From the NCBI GenBank assembly GCA_021162505.1, contig JAGGYO010000094.1, forward strand, positions 1 through 11,761: a stretch of DNA of 11,761 nucleotides, read 5' to 3'. The stretch comes from a bacterium (GTDB taxonomy: Bacteria; AUK180). This document shows, one piece after another, positions 1 to 6,236 of the stretch. The translations under genes were made by a program, and so were the position numbers. The notes beneath the pieces were generated by a model, which was not told the origin of the DNA, did not search any database, and saw nothing but the letters and a program-made list of their open reading frames with translations. Positions within the stretch are counted from its first letter, which is position 1. Each line of letters begins with the position of its first letter.

Positions 1-10
1 CTTCTGGATG

Positions 11-31
11 ACCCCGAAACGAGTTCGGGGT
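11..31. repeat. Perfect 8-bp hairpin (ACCCCGAA / TTCGGGGT)
   Basis: Arms 11-18 and 24-31 pair perfectly around a 5-base ACGAG loop. It is preceded by CTGGATG, and the same CTGGAT opening precedes the second palindrome at 73-103, which suggests two members of one intergenic palindrome family. No T-run follows on either strand, so it is not an obvious intrinsic terminator. Confidence 0.7.
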
Positions 32-44
32 AAACTCCAAATAA

Positions 45-72
45 GTGAAAAGTGAATAGTGAAATGTGAATA
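45..72. repeat. Four-copy heptanucleotide array, GTGAAWW
   Basis: GTGAA recurs at 45, 52, 59 and 66, exactly seven bases apart, giving GTGAAAA, GTGAATA, GTGAAAT, GTGAATA. This resembles the heptameric short tandem repeats known from cyanobacteria and other genomes. It is non-coding here. Confidence 0.8.
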
Positions 73-103
73 CTGGATCCCCGTGTCAAGCACGAGGATG
101 ACA
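73..103. repeat. CTGGATCC...GGATGAC palindromic element
   Basis: Arms ATCCCCGTG (77-85) and CACGAGGAT (91-99) pair over nine positions with one C/A mismatch around a TCAAG loop. Elements of the form TGGATYCC-hairpin-GGATGAC are, from memory, a common dispersed intergenic palindrome in several bacterial lineages. The element at 11-31 is probably a relative. Confidence 0.65.
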
Positions 104-125
104 AAAGTGGCATGTCATTTCCTAA

Positions 126-135
126 CCTGATCAGG
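126..135. repeat. 10-bp perfect palindrome CCTGATCAGG
   Basis: This is a perfect dyad with no loop, centred on TGATCA, followed by GGGACCC and then a T-run (144-151). It could be a protein-binding dyad, but a stem with no loop is unlikely to terminate transcription. No function is assigned. Confidence 0.45.
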
Positions 136-174
136 GACCCATTGTTTTTTTATTCATTTTCCTTCCTCATTTTT

Positions 175-195
175 CATTGTCAATTTTCAATTGTC
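175..195. repeat. Three-copy heptanucleotide array, MATTKTC
   Basis: CATTGTC, AATTTTC and AATTGTC lie head to tail with a 7-base period. An 11-base copy of its first part (CATTGTCAATT) recurs at 223-233, on the far side of the hairpin at 196-222, so the hairpin sits between direct repeats. Confidence 0.7.
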
Positions 196-222
196 CCTGT
201 CTGCGTGCAACGCACAGGCAGG
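196..222. repeat. G+C-rich 12-nt-arm hairpin
   Basis: CCTGTCTGCGTG (196-207) pairs with CGCACAGGCAGG (211-222) around a 3-base CAA loop, with one mismatch (C204/A214) and wobble pairs (T200/G218, T206/G212). It is much richer in G+C than its surroundings. It has no following T-run and is framed by the direct repeat CATTGTCAATT. It looks like a dispersed palindromic element inserted into a heptad array. Confidence 0.7.
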
Positions 223-264
223 CATTGTCAATTGCTTTTAGTGCTCTGTGGTTAATAAATTCTT

Positions 265-280
265 GGTTCAAAGGTTCAAA
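265..280. repeat. Tandem octamer GGTTCAAA x2
   Basis: Two exact adjacent copies of GGTTCAAA (265-272 and 273-280). It is part of the micro-repeat mosaic of the leader; no function is visible. Confidence 0.5.
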
Positions 281-285
281 AGAAT

Positions 286-338
286 GGTACTAAGTACTAA
301 GTCATTGGTACTAAGTGGAGAAACTAAATACTTAGTAC
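286..338. repeat. TACTAAG heptads with an inverted partner
   Basis: TACTAAG stands at 288, 295 and 309, all in the same 7-base phase with one degenerate unit at 302. GTACTAAGTA (287-296) is matched by its exact reverse complement TACTTAGTAC at 329-338, so the two could form a 10-bp stem with a 32-base loop. This could be a repeat remnant or an operator-like pair of sites; nothing else decides between these. Confidence 0.6.
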
Positions 339-354
339 TGCATACTGCATACTG
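336..354. repeat. CATACTG heptanucleotide array
   Basis: TACTG, CATACTG, CATACTG runs with a 7-base period directly beside the inverted TACTTAGTAC arm. Confidence 0.65.
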
Positions 355-358
355 TTTT

Positions 359-372
359 TCAACTCTCAACTA
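359..372. repeat. TCAACTM heptad x2
   Basis: TCAACTC followed directly by TCAACTA gives another two-copy, 7-base-period array. Confidence 0.45.
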
Positions 373-404
373 CTTTCGTGTTCTGTGGTATATCCAGTAC
401 TTCC

Positions 405-432
405 TTGGTGCTGTGGTTGTTCCATTTATATT
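405..432 (+). promoter_or_regulatory. Candidate sigma70-type promoter for the operon
   Basis: TTGGTG (405-410) and TATATT (427-432) are separated by 16 bases and lie about 45 bases upstream of the first gene. The -10 box fits the consensus at five of six positions; the -35 box fits at only three. In AT-rich DNA such matches arise by chance, so this is a suggestion only. Confidence 0.25.
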
Positions 433-478
433 TTCCGAAATTCCTTGAAAAAAGGTGAAAAAATTGGTAAAATACACT

Positions 479-2170
479 ATGAAAAAGAAAAATTTTGTTC
501 TCGTATTACATTGTCATTTACCCTATGTGGTAAACCACGGTACATGGCCCCATGGAACCGACTGGCTTTTTGAAGCTGCCAGTGAAACTTATATCCCATT
601 ATTACAGATGTTCGATCGGCTTTATAATGATAAGATCCCTGTAAAGATAACTGCAAATATTACTCCCATTCTTTTGGAACAAATGGTCCATACGGATTTT
701 ATTCATGGATATAAGGACTATTTAAGTATGAAGATCCAATCTGCCATTAATGATGAGATCTATTTTCAAAGTATCGGAGAGAATAAATCCTATGAATTAG
801 CTTTTTTCTGGGAAGAATTTTACAAGAGCATATTGGAATATTTTGAATCAATAAATGAGAATATGGTAGAAAAATTCAAAGAGATCTCAGATCGCGGGCA
901 ATTGGAAATAATTACCTGTGGTGCAACTCATGGATATTTTCCGCTTTTAGGTAATGATGAAGCCATAAGCGGCCAGATTGGAACAGCAATTGATACATAT
1001 AAAAAATATTTCGGTAAAAAACCTAAGGGCTTTTGGCTTCCGGAAAACGCGTATAGACCCGCTTATAAATGGAAATCCCCAATGGGGTCTAAACCTGCCC
1101 AAGAGAGAAAGGGAATTGAGGAGATATTATCAAAATACGGCATAAAATATTTTTTCGTTGACACACATTTGATCAAGGGCGGAGAAATAAAAGGCGTTTA
1201 TCTCCAAAAATTCAAATCTCTTCAAATATTGTGGAGTAATTTTAAAAAACAGTATGAAGAACATGAAAAATCCCAAAAAGCGCTTTCTCCATACAAACCG
1301 TATCTCATATATGAGCATGAAGAAAATCCTGTTTATGTCCTGGTTCGTGATGAAAAGACCGGCGCACAGGTTTGGAGTGGTGATATGGGTTACCCCGGTG
1401 ATTCTAATTATTTGGAATTTCATAAAAAGAAATTTCCCGGTGGACATCAATATTGGAAAGTAACAGGAAATAAAGTTGATCTTGGTGATAAATTACCTTA
1501 TGATATTAATAAAGCATTAAAAATGACCGAATCCCATGCGAAACATTTTCTGAGTTCATTGGAAAATATTGTGAAGAACGATCTTCAAGATGATGATCAT
1601 GGTATTGTTTCATTATATGATGCCGAACTTTATGGACATTGGTGGTTCGAGGGGATCAAGTGGATCGAAAATCTATACAGGGAGATGGCAAAAAGCGATA
1701 TTGTCAGACCTGAAACTGCTTATAATAATATTAAAAGCGGTAAGATAGGCGGTAAAGTATCTTTACCGGAGGGTTCATGGGGTCAAGGCGGCTTTCACTA
1801 TATTTGGTTCAACGATTGGACAAAATGGACATGGAAATATATATACGAATCAGAAGATCTCTTTAAAAAATTGGTGAAAGAATGTAAGGAAAATGACAAA
1901 ATAAAAACAAAGATATTAAAACAAATGGCAGTGGAACTATTGTTATTGGAATCATCCGACTGGCAATTTCTTATCTCTACATGGTCTGCACGGAATTATG
2001 CTGAAAATAGAATTACCCATCATTATGATAATTTTAAAAAATTATATGCAATGTATTTAAGTTATGAAAAAAGCAAAAAATTGAAAAAAGAGGAGACCAC
2101 GCTTCTAAATAAAATAAATGAAGAGGATGATATTTTCAAGAATATAAATTTACAAAATTGGAGCTTATAG
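479..2170 (+). CDS. GH57 family 1,4-alpha-glucan branching enzyme
   Basis: This cytoplasmic enzyme should cut alpha-1,4-glucan and rejoin the piece as an alpha-1,6 branch during glycogen synthesis. With the ATG start it has 563 residues, normal for the family. The GH57 regions appear in order: HCHLPYV near 11-17, GATHGYFP near 148-155, WLPENAY near 186-192 with E189 as expected nucleophile, and DAELYGHWW near 381-389 with D381 as expected acid/base. The stretch WSGDMGYPGDSNYLEFHKK is typical of the branching-enzyme subgroup, and a helical C-terminal part with SSDWQFLISTWSARNYA completes it. A GTG at 455 would add eight residues, but it abuts its AAAAGG with no spacer; relatives begin a few residues before the HxHxP motif, which favours 479. 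Neither start has a good ribosome site. It is the first gene of the operon; no other glycogen gene is present. Family assignment is firm; branching versus other GH57 activity is inferred. Confidence 0.92.
   Translation: MKKKNFVLVLHCHLPYVVNHGTWPHGTDWLFEAASETYIPLLQMFDRLYNDKIPVKITANITPILLEQMVHTDFIHGYKDYLSMKIQSAINDEIYFQSIGENKSYELAFFWEEFYKSILEYFESINENMVEKFKEISDRGQLEIITCGATHGYFPLLGNDEAISGQIGTAIDTYKKYFGKKPKGFWLPENAYRPAYKWKSPMGSKPAQERKGIEEILSKYGIKYFFVDTHLIKGGEIKGVYLQKFKSLQILWSNFKKQYEEHEKSQKALSPYKPYLIYEHEENPVYVLVRDEKTGAQVWSGDMGYPGDSNYLEFHKKKFPGGHQYWKVTGNKVDLGDKLPYDINKALKMTESHAKHFLSSLENIVKNDLQDDDHGIVSLYDAELYGHWWFEGIKWIENLYREMAKSDIVRPETAYNNIKSGKIGGKVSLPEGSWGQGGFHYIWFNDWTKWTWKYIYESEDLFKKLVKECKENDKIKTKILKQMAVELLLLESSDWQFLISTWSARNYAENRITHHYDNFKKLYAMYLSYEKSKKLKKEETTLLNKINEEDDIFKNINLQNWSL
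2160..2163 (+). promoter_or_regulatory. GGAG ribosome binding site deciding a GTG start
   Basis: GGAG lies six bases upstream of GTG at 2170 and inside the last codons of the branching enzyme gene. It would overlap the alternative TTG start at 2158, so it argues for GTG 2170. That GTG overlaps the upstream TAG by one base (TAGTG). Confidence 0.6.
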
Positions 2171-3075
2171 TGGGTTATCCCATATTGTTTGAGAATATTA
2201 CCAAAAAATATAAAAAAGGAAAAGAAAAAATAGTTGCCCTGGACAATCTGAACTTAAAACTTCAGTCGGGGATCTTTGGTTTCTTGGGCCGAAACGGTGC
2301 AGGTAAAACCACGGCAATTAAACTTTTATTGGGGCTGATCAAACCGAATTCCGGAAATATTTCCATATTCGGGAAACCACCCGATTCGGTTAAAGTGAAG
2401 AAAATGATCGGTTATCTACCGGAAGTATCATATCTTGATAAGGAATTTACTCCATATGAGCTTTTGTTGTTTTTGGGAAAATTTTATAATATTGAGAAAA
2501 AAACATTGCGTGAGAAGATCAATACGCACTTGGAAAAATTTGACCTTTATCAATATAAAAATACAAAATTAAAAAATTTTTCAAAAGGCATGTTACAGAA
2601 GGTATCTATTATACAAGCAGTTCTTCCGGACCCGGAGCTTTTGATTTTAGATGAGCCCACATCTGGGCTTGATCCCATATCGCAATATGAAATAAGAGAG
2701 TTCATTAAAGGGTTCGCAAAAAACAATAAAACGGTTTTCCTATCTTCACATTTCCTTGATGAGATCGATGATGTCTGTGATCATGTAGGGATACTTCATC
2801 GTGGAAAATTGCTTCGATATGGCGAAAAGGAGAAATTACTGGAATTCAAGAACTTTTATACCTTTGTTATTGAAGGTAATATAGAGGGCTTTATTAAGAA
2901 GTACAATGGGAATAATATTGACAAGAATAGAGGTAGTATAGAAATTGGCATGCACGAAAGTGATGATGTAATGAAGGAATTGAAAAAAGCAAAGATCAAG
3001 ATCATAGAATATTGTAGGCAAAAAGAGAGAATGCATGACTATTTTTTGAGAGTATTGGAGGAGAACAATGAATAA
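2170..3075 (+). CDS. ABC-2 type transporter ATP-binding protein
   Basis: This is the nucleotide-binding subunit that powers the permease encoded next. From the GTG start it has 301 residues. Walker A is GRNGAGKTT (about 40-48), the signature is the divergent FSKGM form (about 137-141) usual in ABC-2/DrrA-like ATPases, Walker B is LLILDEP (about 157-163), the D-loop is SGLD and the switch histidine is in SSHFLDE (about 194). IGYLPE replaces the Q-loop glutamine context, also normal for this group. A C-terminal accessory part of about 80 residues follows. The gene overlaps the upstream stop by one base and the permease start by eight. The substrate cannot be read from the sequence; drug, lipid, polysaccharide or protein export are all possible. 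A TTG at 2158 would add four residues. Confidence 0.94.
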   Translation: MGYPILFENITKKYKKGKEKIVALDNLNLKLQSGIFGFLGRNGAGKTTAIKLLLGLIKPNSGNISIFGKPPDSVKVKKMIGYLPEVSYLDKEFTPYELLLFLGKFYNIEKKTLREKINTHLEKFDLYQYKNTKLKNFSKGMLQKVSIIQAVLPDPELLILDEPTSGLDPISQYEIREFIKGFAKNNKTVFLSSHFLDEIDDVCDHVGILHRGKLLRYGEKEKLLEFKNFYTFVIEGNIEGFIKKYNGNNIDKNRGSIEIGMHESDDVMKELKKAKIKIIEYCRQKERMHDYFLRVLEENNE

Positions 3076-3835
3076 TACACTGAATATCGCCTCCTATACC
3101 TTTAAAAAATTCTTAAAAACAAGTGTTCTATATGGTATATTCTTTTTGGATCTTCTCTTAATATTTCTGGTAAAAAGCATAGATCTTTTTAATATTGGAA
3201 CACAACCGCTCATATTAATAGATTCCATCGTTTCGATTTTTGAAGTAATGGGGGTCCTTCTTCTTTTAGCCGTTACTGCCAATAATATTAGAGGTGAAGT
3301 AGAAAAAAAGACCATATATCTCATTCTTTCAAAGCCCGTGAATAAGATCGAGTATCTTTTAGGGAAGATATTGGGTATAGCGTATTATTTGGGAATTTTT
3401 TCTCTTATCACCATTGTGATCTCAATATTTATAATGAATTCGGTGGACCCGCATTATACGGGATTATTGGTGCTTGCTCTTATCTATAAGACATTTTATT
3501 TATTTATTTTCATTGGTGTTTTTTTATTCTTTTCAATATTTTTAAGACCCACCATTATGATAGCGGTATCATTGATCGTTTATTATATTGCAAATATGAA
3601 TTTTGATTATATTGAATTAATCCTGTCAAATTCATATACGAAAGCAGGGATAGGGATATTGAAATTCATTAAATTCCTTTTACCCAATGGTGATTATTTG
3701 GATCTGAAATTTGCAGCAATGCAATTGACACACCTTCCTTTCTTATACATTGTAGCATCGATCTTCTATATATTGTCATATTTGACTTTTATTTTGCTTC
3801 TTTCCACATGGATTTTCAAAAAAAAGGAGTTTTAG
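3068..3835 (+). CDS. ABC-2 type transporter permease
   Basis: This 255-residue integral membrane protein is the expected partner of the preceding ATPase. Six hydrophobic segments lie near 20-36, 48-70, 99-123, 130-157, 161-177 and 223-249. The cytoplasmic stretch RGEVEKKTIYLILSKPVNK (75-93), followed by LLGK, is the hallmark of ABC-2 permeases, in which this loop couples to the ATPase. LPNGDYLDL (205-213) before the last segment is also typical. The ATG at 3068 has a strong GGAGGAG four bases upstream and overlaps the ATPase stop (ATGAATAA), so the pair is translationally coupled. The substrate is unknown. Confidence 0.88.
   Translation: MNNTLNIASYTFKKFLKTSVLYGIFFLDLLLIFLVKSIDLFNIGTQPLILIDSIVSIFEVMGVLLLLAVTANNIRGEVEKKTIYLILSKPVNKIEYLLGKILGIAYYLGIFSLITIVISIFIMNSVDPHYTGLLVLALIYKTFYLFIFIGVFLFFSIFLRPTIMIAVSLIVYYIANMNFDYIELILSNSYTKAGIGILKFIKFLLPNGDYLDLKFAAMQLTHLPFLYIVASIFYILSYLTFILLLSTWIFKKKEF
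3826..3829 (+). promoter_or_regulatory. GGAG ribosome binding site deciding a GTG start
   Basis: GGAG lies five bases upstream of GTG 3835, whereas the in-frame ATG at 3808 has no such site. The GTG overlaps the permease TAG by one base, the same TAGTG junction as at 2168-2172. Confidence 0.6.
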
Positions 3836-4185
3836 TGAAAAGGATCATGACCATAGGATTTTATATAATTTTATTTTCCCTTTTCATATTATTTCAGGAT
3901 TTTGCGAAAAACTATAGAAAATTTATTATTGTTCCTAATTCCATTTACCACAAAGGACCAAATAATCATATTGCAGGAGACATAGAGAAAAATAAATCGA
4001 GTGAAATGGAAGAGAAAAATCACCATGAGGCAAGCGAACACCATTACCATTCACTGGATTATATACATACAAGGATACTGAATCATCCATGGAATAATCA
4101 AAGGATCATTCAAATGATATTATTGCAGGGTTTATTCTATGCTATTTTAGGCGGTATTTTGGTGAAAAAGGTTTTCTATGAATAG
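3835..4185 (+). CDS. Small His-rich two-pass membrane protein, unknown function
   Basis: I do not recognise this family. From GTG 3835 it has 116 residues (an ATG at 3808 would add nine). A hydrophobic segment at 5-22 and another at 92-110 flank a polar loop of about 65 residues. Nine histidines occur in all, seven of them between 63 and 84 (HH, HHYH, H, H), mixed with Glu and Asp. This suggests metal or proton binding, but no known metal motif is formed. The gene is wedged by overlaps between the ABC permease and the TPR-like gene, so it is probably an accessory part of that transporter. Reality as a gene is supported by its ribosome site, junctions and membrane topology; the function is open. 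Confidence 0.68.
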   Translation: MKRIMTIGFYIILFSLFILFQDFAKNYRKFIIVPNSIYHKGPNNHIAGDIEKNKSSEMEEKNHHEASEHHYHSLDYIHTRILNHPWNNQRIIQMILLQGLFYAILGGILVKKVFYE

Positions 4186-4855
4186 GAAGTATGGTATTAT
4201 TCTCCTAATTTCTCTGGTAATATTGGGAATTACAACAACATATTTCACGCGAACATTGTCGGTGAAATATAAAGCGGGAGAAAATATCGGCTCTTTATTG
4301 GTGGGTAATTTTCGTGTATTTTTAGCGAGTTTTCTATGGAATCGCATTGATATGTACCATCATTTTTGGGAATTTTCGGGAAAATCGCCTAATACGGAGA
4401 ATGCTTCTTTATACCTTGTTAAACTATCCGTAGCCATTGATCCGCATATGGTAAGAGCATATTCTCTCGGTGCTTATATGCTATATGATTGGAATAAGAG
4501 AAAAAATACCGGTTATTCATTCCTAATGGAAGGTATTAAGAACAATCCTCAGAGTTTTTATTTATGGAAAGATCTTTATTTTTATTATTTATTTATCGAG
4601 AAAAATAAAAGTAAAGCATTTCATACAGGTTTGCGCGCATTAAAATACATAAATAAACCGGATATTGTTGATGAACAATATTATTTGTTTCTTCGCGGTA
4701 TGATCCAAATGTACTACAATAGAAGGGAATATCAAAATGCCAATAAATTTATTAAAATATTGGTACAGATGAATATGTTAAAATCATTCACAAATAAAAT
4801 GTCAGTAAAAATCCAGGAGGTATACAATGGCAAAGAAAAAAAGCAATCTTTTTAG
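4178..4855 (+). CDS. Membrane-anchored TPR-like protein
   Basis: This 225-residue protein has one N-terminal membrane segment (about 6-23), with no lipobox, so it is probably anchored in the inner membrane with the rest outside the cytoplasm. A conserved-looking region at 43-65 (GNFRVFLASFLWNRIDMYHH) precedes aromatic-rich helices at about 76-200 that look like degenerate tetratricopeptide repeats (IDPHMVRAYSLGAYMLYDW; NNPQSFYLWKDLYFYY). The GNFR..LASFLW pattern recalls a TPR membrane protein family in which FRGL..DFLWLRA precedes the repeats; that match is from memory. The start overlaps the upstream stop (ATGAATAG), with AAAAAGG six bases upstream. Its last 29 bases overlap the aminopeptidase gene. 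It probably scaffolds or assists the ABC-2 transporter. Confidence 0.74.
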   Translation: MNRKYGIILLISLVILGITTTYFTRTLSVKYKAGENIGSLLVGNFRVFLASFLWNRIDMYHHFWEFSGKSPNTENASLYLVKLSVAIDPHMVRAYSLGAYMLYDWNKRKNTGYSFLMEGIKNNPQSFYLWKDLYFYYLFIEKNKSKAFHTGLRALKYINKPDIVDEQYYLFLRGMIQMYYNRREYQNANKFIKILVQMNMLKSFTNKMSVKIQEVYNGKEKKQSF

Positions 4856-6221
4856 GGAAATGAAGAATATCTGGTCTCAATTTACAACTCCGGAAATTAA
4901 TAAATTGGAGAAATTCTCAGAGGGCTATATAAATTTTCTGAATTTATGCAAAACTGAGAGAGAGACACATGACTTTGTTTTAGAAAAAGCGAAAAAAAAC
5001 GGTTTTGTATCTATTGAAAAAGCAAAAAAGAGTGACAAAAAGTTGATCATCAGTAATAGAGGCAGGGCGATTGCATTGGCATATTTAGGTAAGAAAAACC
5101 TGAGAGAGGGTTTTCGACTTATTGGTGCCCACATTGACGCCCCCCGACTTGACCTTAAACAGAAACCATTTATTGAAGAAGGGAATATGTCGCTTCTAAA
5201 AACCCACTATTATGGTGGAATAAAAAAATATCAATGGGTCTCAAGACCACTTGCTATACATGGTGTAATAATAAAAGAGAATGGCAAGAAAATTACATTT
5301 CAAATAGGGGAGAAGGACAATGACCCGGTATTTGTGATACCCGATCTATTACCACACCTTGCGAGAAAAGTGCAGTATTCAAAAACGCCTGCTGAAATGA
5401 TCACAGGGGAACAATTAAACCTTATTTGCGGTGGTAAAGCAGTTGAAGATAAAGATGAAAAGAAGAAACTCATCGCTTTTGTACTTGAACTTTTAAACAA
5501 AGAATTCGGTATTAAAGAGGAAGATTTTATTTCTGCAGATATAGAAGTGGTTCCTGCCGATAAAGCAAAAGATGTCGGCTTTGATCGAAGCTTTATTGGA
5601 GGCTATGGCCATGATGACAGGATATGCGGTTATACTGCTTTTAGAGCCATCGATGGTCTGAAAGCACCCGGTGAATATACGGCTATTGCCCTATTGGTTG
5701 ATAAGGAAGAGATCGGAAGTGACGGACCTACGGGTGCTCAATCAAATTGGATAATGGATATTACATTAAAACTCATGGCACATTTGAAGATAGATGGAAA
5801 TATAGCTATTCTTAACTCCATTTTTAATAAAAGCAAGGCATTATCTGCTGATGTAAGCGCTGGTCTAAATCCTATGTTCAAGGAGGTCCATGATATAAAT
5901 AATGTTGCTATTTCAGGATATGGTGTCGTTATATCAAAATTTACGGGAAGCGGAGGTAAATATTCTTCCAATGAAGCAACCGCAGAATTTACCGCATTCG
6001 TAAGAAATCTTTTTAATAAAAACAATGTGAATTGGCAATTTGCAGAATTGGGTAAAGTAGATGAAGGCGGTGGTGGAACGATAGCTAAGTATGTTTCGAA
6101 ATGGGGGATTGATACTATTGATTGCGGACCTGCAATATTAGGAATGCATTCTCCTTATGAAATAGTATCAAAAATTGATCTATATGAATCCTTTAAAGCA
6201 TATTCAGCATTTTTTAAATAA
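4827..6221 (+). CDS. M18 family zinc aminopeptidase
   Basis: This cytoplasmic metallo-exopeptidase removes N-terminal residues from peptides; M18 enzymes form large tetrahedral dodecamers. The 464 residues match the bacterial M18 length. Expected metal-site motifs occur in order: GAHIDAPRLD (H102, D104), GYGHDDR (bridging Asp, about D263), DKEEIGSDG (E294 catalytic, E295 ligand), SADVSAGLNP (D342) and GMHSPYE (H441). The glycine-rich KFTGSGGKYSS and VDEGGGGTIA stretches are also family-like. In eukaryotic M18 enzymes the fourth motif reads SADxxHA; here the histidine is absent, which I believe is common in the bacterial branch. The start is firm: AGGAGG stands six bases before ATG 4827. Cleavage specificity cannot be told from sequence. 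Confidence 0.95.
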   Translation: MAKKKSNLFREMKNIWSQFTTPEINKLEKFSEGYINFLNLCKTERETHDFVLEKAKKNGFVSIEKAKKSDKKLIISNRGRAIALAYLGKKNLREGFRLIGAHIDAPRLDLKQKPFIEEGNMSLLKTHYYGGIKKYQWVSRPLAIHGVIIKENGKKITFQIGEKDNDPVFVIPDLLPHLARKVQYSKTPAEMITGEQLNLICGGKAVEDKDEKKKLIAFVLELLNKEFGIKEEDFISADIEVVPADKAKDVGFDRSFIGGYGHDDRICGYTAFRAIDGLKAPGEYTAIALLVDKEEIGSDGPTGAQSNWIMDITLKLMAHLKIDGNIAILNSIFNKSKALSADVSAGLNPMFKEVHDINNVAISGYGVVISKFTGSGGKYSSNEATAEFTAFVRNLFNKNNVNWQFAELGKVDEGGGGTIAKYVSKWGIDTIDCGPAILGMHSPYEIVSKIDLYESFKAYSAFFK

Positions 6222-6236
6222 ATTAGGAGGGAATAG

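Larger units (their letters stand above)
1..454. other. Repeat-rich intergenic leader, no gene supported
   Basis: This stretch precedes the operon and carries no ORF with recognisable protein character; the short open frames at 248-573 read through repeats and resemble no known protein. It consists almost entirely of short palindromes and 7-base-period arrays, listed separately. A 12-base word (GTGCTCTGTGGT, 241-252) returns with one mismatch at 378-389, and CATTGTCAATT occurs at 175-185 and 223-233. Such mosaics of micro-repeats look like non-coding genome fluff spread by duplication rather than a conserved regulatory leader. The end of an upstream gene cannot be identified in it. Confidence 0.75.

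Noticed and set aside
1..33. C-terminal end of an upstream gene (frame 1, stop at 31-33)
   Set aside because: The frame lies wholly within the hairpin repeat and only ten codons are visible, which is not enough to support a gene.
126..151. Palindrome followed by a T-run, as an intrinsic terminator of an upstream gene
   Set aside because: The CCTGATCAGG dyad has no loop, and the T-run starts nine bases after it, so the usual stem-then-T-run geometry is absent.
45..354. CRISPR array
   Set aside because: The repeats are 7-8 bases long, adjacent and of different sequence; there are no spacers of even length and no cas genes.
248..573. Short plus-strand open frames in and after the leader
   Set aside because: They read through heptad repeats, or overlap the branching enzyme out of frame; they have no ribosome site or protein-like character.
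1130..1450. Minus-strand frame opposite the branching enzyme gene
   Set aside because: It lies antisense to well-conserved catalytic coding sequence and its translation resembles no domain; the same holds for the other antisense frames at 2836-3036, 3094-3324, 4147-4347, 4925-5134, 5300-5500, 5738-6025, 6155-6580, 7169-7444, 7869-8102 and 8367-8648.
3808..3834. ATG 3808 as start of the small His-rich protein
   Set aside because: It has no ribosome site, while GTG 3835 has GGAG five bases upstream and the TAGTG junction also seen earlier in the operon.
5847..5879. Aminopeptidase inactivated by loss of the His in SADxxHA
   Set aside because: The metal-ligand Asp (D342) and all other metal and catalytic residues are present; the missing His is, as far as I recall, normal in the bacterial branch.
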